DNA of 64,000 bases from Chloroflexota bacterium. Its GTDB lineage: Bacteria > Chloroflexota > UBA6077 > JACCZL01. Positions 35,222 to 43,526 of the stretch are shown here, piece after piece. Below the pieces are notes generated by a model that saw only the letters and a list, made by a program, of their open reading frames with translations, ran no database searches and was not told the origin of the DNA. The stretch is from NCBI GenBank assembly GCA_020845495.1, contig JADLFM010000170.1, positions 1 through 64,000 on the forward strand, read 5' to 3'. Each line of letters starts with the position of its first letter. The stretch's first letter is position 1. The position numbers and the translations under genes are program-made.

Positions 35222-36211
35222 ATGCGTGTCTGCTTCCTGGACCCGCTCGAAGATCGAATCAAGGAGTTTCCGGACCAGTATCTCGCCGAGCACCAGATCT
35301 CGTACGCGAACGGCCAGCCGGCCAACGTCCCCGCCGATACCGAGGCCATGATTACCTGGAGCTCGGCGCTCGACCGGAGCCTGATCGAACGGCTGCCCGA
35401 GCTTCGCTTCGTCCAGCGGATCGGCTTCTATCGTGGCGGCGGTGACCTACGAGCCGCGGTCGAGCGTGGCGTCGCCGTGTCCGTCTGGCCGCATGGCGTC
35501 CTGAATCGGGTCGCCATGCACACGCTGACGTTCATGCTCGCGCTCAGCCGCAAGCTCCTGCCCAGCCACGAGCTCACCATCGAGGGCGTGAACGAGATCG
35601 GGATGGAGCCGACCTTCGCCGATCAGCGACCGATTGCCATGAACTGGCCGCGAGTCGCCAACGTCGACACGCCGGCGAACAAGACGCTCGGCATCGTGGG
35701 CTTCGGCGAAGCGGGCGCCTGTCTCGCACATCTGGCCCGCCCGCTCGACATGGAGATCCTCTACTACAAGCGGACGCGCCTCTCGCCTGTCCAGGAGGAG
35801 TTCTACGGCGTCGAGTATGCGCCGCTCGACGACCTCTTGCGCCGGTCGGACTTCGTGGCAACCTTCGTCCCGTACACCAAAGAGAACGAGCGGAGCTTCG
35901 GCGCGCGTGAATTCGGGCTGATGAAGCCGACCGCCTACTTCTTGAACACCGGCCGGGCAAACACGACGGACGAAGCGGCGCTGATCGACGCGCTGCGAAA
36001 CAACCGGATCGCCGGCGCCGGCCTGGACGTCTTCTCTTACGAGCCGCTCCCGCCCGACAACCCACTGCCGACGCTGAAGAACGTGCTCCTGACGCCGCAC
36101 AACGCCGGCGGCATCGGCGGCTGGCACGACGTCTTCGCACGGATCGGCGCCAACCTCGGGCGCGTACAGGCTGGCCGCGGGCCGGTCAGCTGGGGCATTC
36201 CCCCAGCGTAA
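35222..36211 (+). CDS. D-isomer-specific 2-hydroxyacid dehydrogenase
   Basis: 330 residues from an ATG at 35222 (GGAGGAGAGCC before it). NAD-binding turn GFGEAG at 160-165, catalytic Arg245 (NTGRANTTDE), Glu274 (SYEPLP) and His293 (LTPHNAGG) are all present. LNRVAMHTLTFMLALSRK replaces the usual VAEHxxxLxL block. It would reduce a 2-keto acid or oxidise a D-2-hydroxy acid in the cytosol. It follows the second aldo/keto reductase on the same strand but the inverted repeat suggests separate transcripts. The position Asp180-like after beta-2 reads YYKRT, which favours NADP, by analogy. Confidence 0.92.
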   Translation: MRVCFLDPLEDRIKEFPDQYLAEHQISYANGQPANVPADTEAMITWSSALDRSLIERLPELRFVQRIGFYRGGGDLRAAVERGVAVSVWPHGVLNRVAMHTLTFMLALSRKLLPSHELTIEGVNEIGMEPTFADQRPIAMNWPRVANVDTPANKTLGIVGFGEAGACLAHLARPLDMEILYYKRTRLSPVQEEFYGVEYAPLDDLLRRSDFVATFVPYTKENERSFGAREFGLMKPTAYFLNTGRANTTDEAALIDALRNNRIAGAGLDVFSYEPLPPDNPLPTLKNVLLTPHNAGGIGGWHDVFARIGANLGRVQAGRGPVSWGIPPA

Positions 36212-36382
36212 ACTCTCGACAGCTACGTCCGTCAGCGGGGACGATGTCATCGTCGCGCCCCGCTCGTCTCACCTCTCGCCACTCGTCACTCGTGAAACGA
36301 ACGCGTCGGGCGGGCTACCATGCAACCGTGCCGCCGGCCGACGCGACGACCGTCAGGCTCAGTCGAGGATCGAGACGTAGTT

Positions 36383-37306
36383 ATGCAGGAACAGCCGCAC
36401 GCCGACGTGCCAGAAGGACGCACGGAGCCAGAGCACGCGCCGGTAGACGATCTGAAGCCAGGCGCTCTCCTAGATCGGCAGGGCGTTCGGCTGGAGGGTG
36501 CCTCCAGCCGCCAGGACGTTGGCCTGGAAGACGCGCTCGCGCGGGCCGAGGCGGCTGCCGACGATGTCCTGAAGGCCGCGGCTGCACTCACTCGATCGCT
36601 GAAGCGCTACCATTCGGCCGCACAGCTTGGAAACCTGCGCGATCTGCACCCGGCGGCCGACGCCGCGGAGCAGGCGCTTGACGAGGTGCGACGGCTGCTC
36701 GACGTGGCGCGAGCCGGCTGGGACTTCGACGAGGACGCGTACTTCGCCAACGGCGCCTACGCGCGCGAGGTTCTGGAGACGGCCCGAAGGATGGACGTCC
36801 GGATGTTCGAACTGGACGACCGCCTCTACTGCTACCCGGCGCTGATCCGAGTCGCCGGCGCCGACCGCTCGGTGACGATCGACCGAGCGCGCGAGCGGCG
36901 GCTGCGCCCGAGCGTCCTCGTCGCGCACCTGAAGGACGTGCAGCGCCGGCCTCCACGCTTCCGCGCCGAGGCGTTCCTCGAAGCGCTCTTCGCCGCCTAC
37001 GGCCACCTCGTCGAGAAGCGCGAGGGCGGGCAGGTGGGGCAGGGCATCGTGGAGCGCCTGCTCGACGTGTACGACCTGCTCACGCTCATGCCCGGTCAGG
37101 CGCGCGACTACTCTCGACAGGAGTTCGCCCGCGACGTCTACTTGCTCGACCGGAGCGGCGTGACGCGGACCCGGCGCGGCTACGTCGTCAGCTTCCCCGC
37201 CAGCACCGGCGCCCGTGCGGCGAGCAGCACCATCCGCATCGTCACCGAGAGCGGCCAGGAGAAGGTGTACTACGGCATCGCCTTCGCCCGCGCCGAGGAC
37301 GCGTAG
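36383..37306 (+). CDS. Unknown helical protein, first gene of the ATPase-helicase operon
   Basis: 307 residues from an ATG at 36383; a further ATG at 36320 is possible and neither has a strong site. Residues 1-45 are polar and low-complexity. The middle is helical (DALARAEAAADDVLKAAAALTRSLKRY) with an FELDDRLYCYPALIRV core, and the C-terminus is a compact block ending EKVYYGIAFARAEDA. I do not recognise the family. It begins a run of five plus-strand genes with gaps or overlaps under 25 bp and is 11 bp before the next gene, so it is probably a component of the same machine. A substrate- or DNA-binding role is only a guess. Confidence 0.8.
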   Translation: MQEQPHADVPEGRTEPEHAPVDDLKPGALLDRQGVRLEGASSRQDVGLEDALARAEAAADDVLKAAAALTRSLKRYHSAAQLGNLRDLHPAADAAEQALDEVRRLLDVARAGWDFDEDAYFANGAYAREVLETARRMDVRMFELDDRLYCYPALIRVAGADRSVTIDRARERRLRPSVLVAHLKDVQRRPPRFRAEAFLEALFAAYGHLVEKREGGQVGQGIVERLLDVYDLLTLMPGQARDYSRQEFARDVYLLDRSGVTRTRRGYVVSFPASTGARAASSTIRIVTESGQEKVYYGIAFARAEDA

Positions 37307-37317
37307 GGCCGGCCGGC

Positions 37318-38274
37318 ATGGAGATTCGGTCGGGCGAGTGGATCGGCCTCATCACCCGCGAGTACCTGGCGGACTTCATCGACGCTGGCGGCGCGGCTGT
37401 CAAAGTCGCCGTCGCCGGAGACGCACACGGTCGGGCCACCGTGCGCGATGCGCTCCAGACCTCTGCCGACGCGAGCGGCTATCAATTCGCGTTCGTAGAC
37501 GCCTCAGTTACCAAGGTCCAGTTGATCGACCGGCTCTTTCACGCCGTCGCGCGGCAGATCGACTGGGAAAGGCTGGCGCGTGCGTTCCTCGCGCGGGTGC
37601 TGGCGAACGAGGGCTACCGCTTGCCGGAGTCCGAGCGGGGGCTGACGCTCGCCGCCATCGCCGGCTTGAACGACCTGCCCGAGCGGGGGCTGCACATCAA
37701 GATCGAGAGCCTCCTGTGGGACGCTCTCTTCCGCGACTACGCCATGACCCAGGAGTTCCGCCTGGCGATGGTCCGGCTCTGCCGCGCCCAGTTGTATCCG
37801 GACGACGAGCCGGCCGTCACCGAGGCGGTATTGGAGTGGCTGCGCGGTGACCTCCGCCGGATCTCGGCCCTCAAGAAGGCGCTGATCTTCCAGAAGGTGG
37901 CCCGACACAACGCCCGCGACCTGCTCGCATCGCTGTCGCACTGGCTGAAGCGTGCCGGGCAGCGCGGATTAGTGCTCGTCGTCGACATCGCACGCTGCGC
38001 CGAGGTCGTCCCGCGAAGCGAGCGCGACGAGGGGGTCTACTACAGCCGGCCGGCCACTTTCGACGTCTACGAGACCTTACGCGAGTTGATCGACGGGGTG
38101 GATCAGGCCGAGGCTAGCTTCGTCGTCGTGTTGGCCGGGCCGGACTTCGTGACCGATCAACGGCGCGGCCTGACCACCTACCCTGCGCTCTACTACCGCC
38201 TCGCGAGCGAGGTGCATGACGAGTACCGCCCGAACCCGCTGGCGGCGCTGGTGCGAGTAGCAACTGATGGCTGA
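37318..38274 (+). CDS. DUF2791/BrxD-like ATPase homologue without a P-loop
   Basis: 318 residues, ATG at 37318. The layout follows the DUF2791 (BREX BrxD-type) ATPases: AVKVAVAGDAHGRATVRDAL where the family has a GDxGxGKS loop, FAFVDAS at the second strand, VARHNARDLLASLSHWLKR before LVLVVDIARC where the family has VDE, then FVVVLAGPDFVTD and YPALYYRL. Lys and Ser of Walker A and the Glu of Walker B are thus absent, so ATP hydrolysis is unlikely. It overlaps the start of the intact DUF2791 gene by 8 nt, which suggests an active/inactive pair in one complex. Family membership rests on pattern recognition only. Confidence 0.7.
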   Translation: MEIRSGEWIGLITREYLADFIDAGGAAVKVAVAGDAHGRATVRDALQTSADASGYQFAFVDASVTKVQLIDRLFHAVARQIDWERLARAFLARVLANEGYRLPESERGLTLAAIAGLNDLPERGLHIKIESLLWDALFRDYAMTQEFRLAMVRLCRAQLYPDDEPAVTEAVLEWLRGDLRRISALKKALIFQKVARHNARDLLASLSHWLKRAGQRGLVLVVDIARCAEVVPRSERDEGVYYSRPATFDVYETLRELIDGVDQAEASFVVVLAGPDFVTDQRRGLTTYPALYYRLASEVHDEYRPNPLAALVRVATDG

Positions 38275-39871
38275 CTGGAAGTTCGACCCGACGCCAGAAT
38301 GGCCCGAGGCGAGCAGGGTGTGGCCAGACATGCGGGGCAACGACGATACGCGGGCGACCGACGATGCTGCTATGAGGCCGATGGAGGGAGCGCCGCCGGC
38401 CTCGGAGTTTGCGGAAGCGGAGCCGACAGGCGAGATGCCGACAGACGAGATGCCGACAGGTGGAGCGCCTACGGAAGCCGAGCCATCCACGCTGGAGGGC
38501 GTCGGGGTGGAGGGCGTCGGGCCCGAGCGCGCGGAGGCCGCTTTGCCAACCGACACGGGCGAGGCGACGGCAGCATCTTCCGGTGATGCCGAGACGCCGG
38601 CAACTTCCCCCGGCGATGCCGAAGTGCCGTCGCTCACGACCGTCGAGAGCCGGCGTGCCATCGAAGCGCTCCGCTCGGGCGTCCCGAACCGAGACGCCGT
38701 CCGCGCGTTGGGCAGCGGCCAGCTACACATCGAGACGCGTGTGCGGGCGCTGCTGGACCGTGCCGCCGACGACGTGGTCGCCGGGGCTCCGACGCCCGGC
38801 CTGCTCGTCGCCGGCGACTTCGGCACCGGAAAGTCTCACCTGCTCGAGTATCTTCAGGATATCGCGCTCGCCGAGAACTTCGTGTGTAGCAAGATCGTCG
38901 TCAGCAAGGAGACGCCGCTTCACGACCCCGCCCGGTTGTTCCGCGCCGCCGTGCAGTCTGCCCGCGTGCCGAAGCGACGCGGCGCGGCCCTCACCGAGAT
39001 CGCGTTCTCGCTCGCCTTCGACACACGGGCGTATGCCGACTTCGTCACCTGGGCGAACGGTCCCGAGGCGCGGCTCAACTCACGCTTCCCAGCCTCGCTC
39101 TTCCTCTGGGAACGGACCCGCGAAGAGGAGATTCACGACCGCATCATCTCCTTCTGGGCCGGAGACCCGCTCGAAGTCCGCGAGCTGCGCGGCTGGCTAC
39201 GCGATCAAGGCGAGGCCGCCACCTACAAGCTCGAAAGCGTGGCGAAGCGCGATCTGCCGATGCAGCACTTCGCGTTTCTGGCCCATCTGATCGCCGCGGC
39301 CGGCTACTCCGGCTGGGTGCTGCTTGTGGACGAGCTGGAGCTGATCGGGCAGTACGCGTTCAAGTCGCGTGCGAAGTCCTACGCCGAGCTCGCCCGCTGG
39401 GCCGGTAAGGTGAAGGGCGAGGGGCTACCGGGTGTCGTGACGGTCTTCGCCATCACCCACGACTTTAGCCGGCGGGTGTTGGAGGAGCGAAACGACCTGG
39501 AGCGCATTCCGGGCAAGCTGCGGGCGAGCGGGAACGACGCCGACGAGCGGCTGGCGCGAGCGGCCGAGGCCGGCATGCGCCTCATCGCCCGTGAGAGTCA
39601 CCTGCTCCGACCTCCCACGCGCGCCACTATCGACCGCGCGTACGAGCGGATCCGAGCGATTCATGGCGCGGGTTACCGTTGGGAACCGCCGGCGCTCTCG
39701 CCCGGCGAGCAGACTACCTCGACGAGCATGCGGCAGTACGTCCGGCGCTGGATCAACGAGTGGGATCTCCAACGCCTCTACCCTACGTACCAGCCACAGA
39801 CGGCGTTCGAGACGCTCGACGTCGACTATCACGAGGACCCGGATCTCGAACGTGCCGATCCCCTTCCGTGA
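38267..39871 (+). CDS. DUF2791 (BrxD-like) P-loop ATPase with acidic N-terminal extension
   Basis: 534 residues, ATG at 38267 inside the end of the previous gene. Residues 1-125 are acidic, Pro/Thr/Ala-rich and contain in-frame repeats. From about 130 the DUF2791 domain starts (ESRRAIEALRSGVPNRDAV), with Walker A GDFGTGKS at about 184-191, SKIVVSKETPLHDPARLF, and Walker B WVLLVDELELIG near 350-360. AITHDFSRRVLEERND and the basic C-terminal region complete it. In BREX such ATPases work with a helicase. Here it sits two genes before a SNF2 helicase. The N-terminal extension is not typical of BrxD and may tether partners. Confidence 0.85.
   Translation: MADWKFDPTPEWPEASRVWPDMRGNDDTRATDDAAMRPMEGAPPASEFAEAEPTGEMPTDEMPTGGAPTEAEPSTLEGVGVEGVGPERAEAALPTDTGEATAASSGDAETPATSPGDAEVPSLTTVESRRAIEALRSGVPNRDAVRALGSGQLHIETRVRALLDRAADDVVAGAPTPGLLVAGDFGTGKSHLLEYLQDIALAENFVCSKIVVSKETPLHDPARLFRAAVQSARVPKRRGAALTEIAFSLAFDTRAYADFVTWANGPEARLNSRFPASLFLWERTREEEIHDRIISFWAGDPLEVRELRGWLRDQGEAATYKLESVAKRDLPMQHFAFLAHLIAAAGYSGWVLLVDELELIGQYAFKSRAKSYAELARWAGKVKGEGLPGVVTVFAITHDFSRRVLEERNDLERIPGKLRASGNDADERLARAAEAGMRLIARESHLLRPPTRATIDRAYERIRAIHGAGYRWEPPALSPGEQTTSTSMRQYVRRWINEWDLQRLYPTYQPQTAFETLDVDYHEDPDLERADPLP
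38425..38469. repeat. 15-bp tandem repeat inside the DUF2791 gene, three copies
   Basis: GACAGGCGAGATGCC at 38425 with variants at 38440 and 38455; in frame, it adds repeats of the type TxEMP to the acidic extension. Confidence 0.8.
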
Positions 39872-40475
39872 TGCCGACGACGTCGAGGAGTTGGGCGCGG
39901 CCGGGTTCCTGAAGGTCGAACGGGCCGGATCGGGCACGCTGTACCTCGGCGGGCTGTTCCTCATCAACGCGCGCGGCGAGCCGCTGGAGTTCGTCTACAA
40001 CCTCGTCGAGACGCCCCATACGTTCCTATGGCGGCCGGCCGACCTGCGGCGTCACGCCCATCGCGAGCTGCTCGTATCCCTGTTCAGCGCCTGTGTCGGC
40101 ACGCCATCGCTGCTGTTCTGCCTGGCCGATGAAGTCGTGCGCGAGGTCGTCGCCACTGACGTCGAGCTGCTGATCCCGGTTGGGCGCGTCGAGCACGCGG
40201 AGCAGGTGGAGGGCGCCGCCTCGCCTGCCGCCCCATCGTCCGCGCCTGTCACCTCGCCGTCGTCGGGCCTCACGCCTTCTGGGCCTTCCGCTGTCGCGCC
40301 ACCTTCGGAGGCCGTCCACGTCTTCTGGCACCCCAAGCCGCCCGCTGAGGGCTCACCCGAGCGGCGCCTCTTCGAGCGCCTGAGCGCGCAGGGGCTCCTG
40401 TTCGAGCCGTTCTCCCGTGCGGCCTACGGATTGCGCGAGGTATACGGCGCGAAGGACGGAGTGAGTCGAGAGTAG
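39852..40475 (+). CDS. Unknown bipartite protein of the ATPase-helicase operon
   Basis: 207 residues, start set at the GTG at 39852, which overlaps the DUF2791 gene by 20 nt; no strong ribosome site is visible. A folded N-terminal half (VERAGSGTLYLGGLFLINARGEPLEFVYNLVE, HREL..LFSACVGTPSLLFCLADEV) is joined by a Ser/Pro/Ala linker to a short C-terminal part (HVFWHPKPPAEGSPERRLF). Not recognised. Its last nucleotide is the first of the helicase start codon. The pattern of overlaps means that the protein is very likely made in fixed ratio with the ATPase and helicase. Confidence 0.8.
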   Translation: MPIPFRDADDVEELGAAGFLKVERAGSGTLYLGGLFLINARGEPLEFVYNLVETPHTFLWRPADLRRHAHRELLVSLFSACVGTPSLLFCLADEVVREVVATDVELLIPVGRVEHAEQVEGAASPAAPSSAPVTSPSSGLTPSGPSAVAPPSEAVHVFWHPKPPAEGSPERRLFERLSAQGLLFEPFSRAAYGLREVYGAKDGVSRE

Positions 40476-42349
40476 TGAGTCGAGAGCAGCGAGTGGGCGA
40501 GGTGAGCGAGAACGGCGGGCGGACGAGCGGGCAGCCGGGTTGGTGGCGGGCGCCGAGCCAGCCGGTGCTGCCACGGGCGCGCTGGCTCGGTATCTTCGCC
40601 CGGCCGGTGCGGCTTGCGGCCCAGCAGCCGATGCACGTGGTAATCCCGTCGATTGACGTCGCCACGGCCGGCCGTCGTGCGCTCACCGGCGGGCCGGAGT
40701 CGAGAGAGCCGCGCACGATCGTCGCGCATCCGTCCGTCGCACGGCCGATCCGGCTCGACCCGTCCGTGCGTTCTCCGCGCGGCGCAACTCACGGCAGTAT
40801 CAGTCTCATCGGGTTGCTCGACTGGGAGGGGGGCACCGGACCACGTCGGTCGGCGGACTGGGCACCGACCGACGGAGACGACGAGGAGCGCTGGCGGCGT
40901 CTTCCCGAGGTGCCACTCTGGCGGCGGCTCGCCGTCACCCTCCAACTGCCCACGTACCTCGTGCTGTCTCCAAACGGGCCGATCGAGTGGGCGGGCGACC
41001 TGTACGACTATCAGCTCGACGGCGTCCGAGCGCTCCTAACTCGGCCGGCGCTCCTGCTGGCCGACGATATGGGACTGGGCAAGACGATTCAGGCGGCGGC
41101 GGCCCTGCGGATCCTGGCACTGCGTCGGGAGATCGAGCAGAGCCTGATCGTCGTGCCGGCGAGCCTCGTGAGCGAATGGCGGCAGGCGCTGGCGCGCTGG
41201 GCGCCGGAGTTGCGGGTCTCGACGATTCGCGGTCCCGCCGCCGAACGCACCTGGCAGTGGCGCACGCCGGCGCACGTCTATCTCACCAGCTACGAGACGC
41301 TGCGCGAGGATAGCACGGCGAACCCGCAGTCGCCGCCACGCCGCACCTACTGGGACGTCGTGATCCTCGACGAAGCGCAGCGGATCAAGAGCCGTGAGAC
41401 CGAGGTGAGTCGGAAGTGCAAGCAGCTTCGGCGCCGGCGAGCCTGGGCGCTCACCGGCACGCCCCTCGAGAACAATGTGGACGAACTGGCCTCGCTCCTC
41501 GAGTTCGTCACGCCGCTTGGCGACGGTGAGAAGCCCCGCCGGCTCGTGCCCGGGCCGTCCGCCCTTCGCGAGCAGCGGTCGGTTCAGCTTCGCCGCCGCA
41601 AGGCCGACGTGCTGCCGGAGCTGCCGCCGAAGACGGTGACGCGGGTGCTGCTCCCGCTGACCGGATCGCAGCGGGACTGCTACGTCCGCGCCGAGCGCGA
41701 CGGCGTCTTCCAGCTTCGCGAGCGCGGCTCAGCGGTCCGAATCGAGAACGTGCTGGAACTGATCGTTCGGCTCAAGCAGATCTGCAACGCCTGCCCCACG
41801 AGCGGCCGCTCGGCCAAGCTCGACGATCTCTCCGAAAGGATGGGGACGCTCGCGGCCGAAGGGCACCGAGCGCTCGTGTTCACCCAGTTTACGGACGCGC
41901 GCCACGGCGCCGGCGCCATCGCCGAGCGGTTGTCTCCCTATCACCCGCTCGTGTACACCGGCGCGCTCTCCGCCCGGCAACGTGATGTGGTCATCGCGGC
42001 GTTTCGCTCCGATCCGACCCATCAGGCGCTGATTTTGTCGCTGCGTGCCGGTGGCCAGGGCTTGAACTTACAGGATGCGTCGTACGTCTTCCACTTCGAC
42101 CGCTGGTGGAACCCGGCCGTCGAGCGTCAGGCTGAAGCGCGCAGCCACCGGCTCGGTCAGCAACACCCGGTCCACGTCTATACCTACGTTTCCGAGGGGA
42201 CGATCGAGGAGCGCATCGACGCGGTGCTCCAGTCGAAGCAAGCTCTCTTCGATCGCGTCGTTGACGACGTATCCCTCGACCTGGGAACGGCGCTGACACG
42301 GGAGGAATTGTTTGGCCTCTTTGGCCTGGCGCCACCGACCGCGCCCTGA
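40475..42349 (+). CDS. SNF2-family DEAD/DEAH helicase
   Basis: 624 residues from a GTG at 40475. About 190 residues of unassigned N-terminal sequence precede the motor. Motif Q/I: YDYQLDGVRALL then DDMGLGKT (about 197-204); Ia IVVPASLVSEWRQ; II DEAQRIKS (about 300); III LTGTPLENN; then TQFTDA, SLRAGGQGLNL (motif V) and WWNPAVERQAEARSHRLGQ (motif VI). These proteins track along double-stranded DNA and remodel bound proteins. The catalytic site is intact. The gene ends the operon. No nuclease or methyltransferase domain is fused. Together with the ATPases it suggests a DNA-processing or defence role. Confidence 0.94.
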   Translation: MSREQRVGEVSENGGRTSGQPGWWRAPSQPVLPRARWLGIFARPVRLAAQQPMHVVIPSIDVATAGRRALTGGPESREPRTIVAHPSVARPIRLDPSVRSPRGATHGSISLIGLLDWEGGTGPRRSADWAPTDGDDEERWRRLPEVPLWRRLAVTLQLPTYLVLSPNGPIEWAGDLYDYQLDGVRALLTRPALLLADDMGLGKTIQAAAALRILALRREIEQSLIVVPASLVSEWRQALARWAPELRVSTIRGPAAERTWQWRTPAHVYLTSYETLREDSTANPQSPPRRTYWDVVILDEAQRIKSRETEVSRKCKQLRRRRAWALTGTPLENNVDELASLLEFVTPLGDGEKPRRLVPGPSALREQRSVQLRRRKADVLPELPPKTVTRVLLPLTGSQRDCYVRAERDGVFQLRERGSAVRIENVLELIVRLKQICNACPTSGRSAKLDDLSERMGTLAAEGHRALVFTQFTDARHGAGAIAERLSPYHPLVYTGALSARQRDVVIAAFRSDPTHQALILSLRAGGQGLNLQDASYVFHFDRWWNPAVERQAEARSHRLGQQHPVHVYTYVSEGTIEERIDAVLQSKQALFDRVVDDVSLDLGTALTREELFGLFGLAPPTAP

Positions 42350-42353
42350 GCGC

Positions 42354-42371
42354 GGCCGGCCGCAACCGGCC
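42354..42371. terminator. Small GC hairpin after the helicase gene
   Basis: GGCCGG and CCGGCC around a 6-nt loop, 5 bp past the helicase stop codon. No T-tract. Confidence 0.35.
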
Positions 42372-42401
42372 CCTTCGGCTGGAATCCTGCCGGGCTGGAC
42401 A

Positions 42402-42456
42402 GGCCGATCCACGGAGGCCGATCCACGGAGGCTGATCCACGGAGGCTGATCCACGG
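42402..42456. repeat. 14-bp tandem repeat, four copies
   Basis: GGCCGATCCACGGA at 42402 and 42416, GGCTGATCCACGGA at 42430, and a last copy ending at 42456. Confidence 0.9.
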
Positions 42457-42540
42457 CGACGTTCATCCTCCTGGCGAGCGAGGCCGCGCGGCGCGGGAGC
42501 GGAGGGCTTTCGTACCTCTCCGTCAGCATTCAGCGGAGTC

Positions 42541-42579
42541 CTGATCTCGGCTCTCTCGCTGAAAGAAGGCCGAGGTCAG
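42541..42579. terminator. Hairpin between convergent helicase and isomerase genes
   Basis: CTGATCTCGGC (42541-42551) pairs with GCCGAGGTCAG (42569-42579) with one G-T pair; the right arm covers the stop codon of the isomerase gene. It could terminate both strands. Confidence 0.5.
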
Positions 42580-43406
42580 CCTGACCGGTCGATCTCAGTC
42601 AGCATCGCGGCGAAGCGGTCTCGCCAGAGGGCGCGATCCTCGGGGCCGCCGAAGTCGAGCGTGAACGGCCCGCGATAGCCACGGTCGTGCAACGCCTGGA
42701 ACACCTGATGGAAGTCGACGATTCCCGCACCGGGCAGGAAATGCTCCTCGTACTCGCCGTTGGTGTCGTGCAGCCGGACCTGCCCGATCCGCTCGACGCC
42801 GAACGCGTCCAGGAAACCCAGATACCCCTCGGGCACCAGGAGCGCGTGCCCGATGTTGCAGGCCCAGCGTAGGCGCGGAGATGGGAGGGCCTCGAAGTAG
42901 CGTCGGGTCTCCGCGACGTTGTGGGGGATGTACTTGATCTCGGCGTGCTCCGGCTCCTTGTTGTGGTTCTCCAAATACAGGTCGATGCCGCGCTCGCCGG
43001 CGAGCCGAACGGCCAACCGCAGCCGCTCGATCGCCGCTGCGAGGCGCGCCTCTACGTCACTCGAGAAATGAAAGCCGCCGTGGCAGATGACGTACGCACA
43101 GCCGAGAGCCTGCGCGAGGTCGAGGTTCTGGCGCACGTACTCGTCGGCAGCGGCGGCCATGACCGGCGTGATCTCGGCCACGTTCACCGCCGAGAGCGTG
43201 TGTATGCCGAGGGTGACACCATGCTCGGCCGCCAGTTGTCGGACCTCGGCGATGCGCGCGGGCGTGAACGTCGCGGGGTAGTTCGGCGGGCCGTCGGCGT
43301 TGAAGTCGACCCGCGTGAACTGGTGCTCCGCCGCCCAGCGGATCGCCCGCTCGAGCGGCCAGGAACCTGGCCCTGAGAAGACGAATCGGTCGGCTCGATC
43401 GGTCAT
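42576..43406 (-). CDS. Sugar phosphate isomerase/epimerase-like TIM barrel
   Basis: 276 residues from an ATG at 43406 with GGAGG 7 nt upstream. AP-endonuclease-2 type barrel: the metal-binding set appears as YLENHNKEP (Glu), WACNIGHALL (His), VRLHDTNGEYEEHFLPGAG (His and following acids) and FTLDFGG. LGIHTLSAVN and YVICHGGFHF give further barrel strands. The family covers xylose-isomerase-like epimerases, myo-inositol catabolic enzymes and some endonucleases. Context does not fix the substrate. It lies on the minus strand directly upstream of the C69 peptidase in the sense that its stop faces the helicase operon. Confidence 0.9.
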   Translation of the reverse strand: MTDRADRFVFSGPGSWPLERAIRWAAEHQFTRVDFNADGPPNYPATFTPARIAEVRQLAAEHGVTLGIHTLSAVNVAEITPVMAAAADEYVRQNLDLAQALGCAYVICHGGFHFSSDVEARLAAAIERLRLAVRLAGERGIDLYLENHNKEPEHAEIKYIPHNVAETRRYFEALPSPRLRWACNIGHALLVPEGYLGFLDAFGVERIGQVRLHDTNGEYEEHFLPGAGIVDFHQVFQALHDRGYRGPFTLDFGGPEDRALWRDRFAAMLTEIDRSG

Positions 43407-43485
43407 CGGTGTCCTCCTGGGCATGCCAGACACGAGCGATGCGCATCAACGTATCGCGGCGCTGGCACCATGCTGTCTATCGCAT

Positions 43486-43526
43486 GGCACGTGGTTCGTC
43501 AGGCGCACGGCACGTGGTTCGTCAGG
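43486..43526. repeat. 18-bp direct repeat, 23-bp period
   Basis: GGCACGTGGTTCGTCAGG at 43486-43503 and 43509-43526. The second copy overlaps the stop codon of the C69 peptidase gene. Confidence 0.9.

Noticed and set aside
43486..43526. Pair of 18-bp repeats as CRISPR or attachment site.
   Set aside because: Only two copies, spacer of 5 bp and overlap with a stop codon; a simple duplication explains it.
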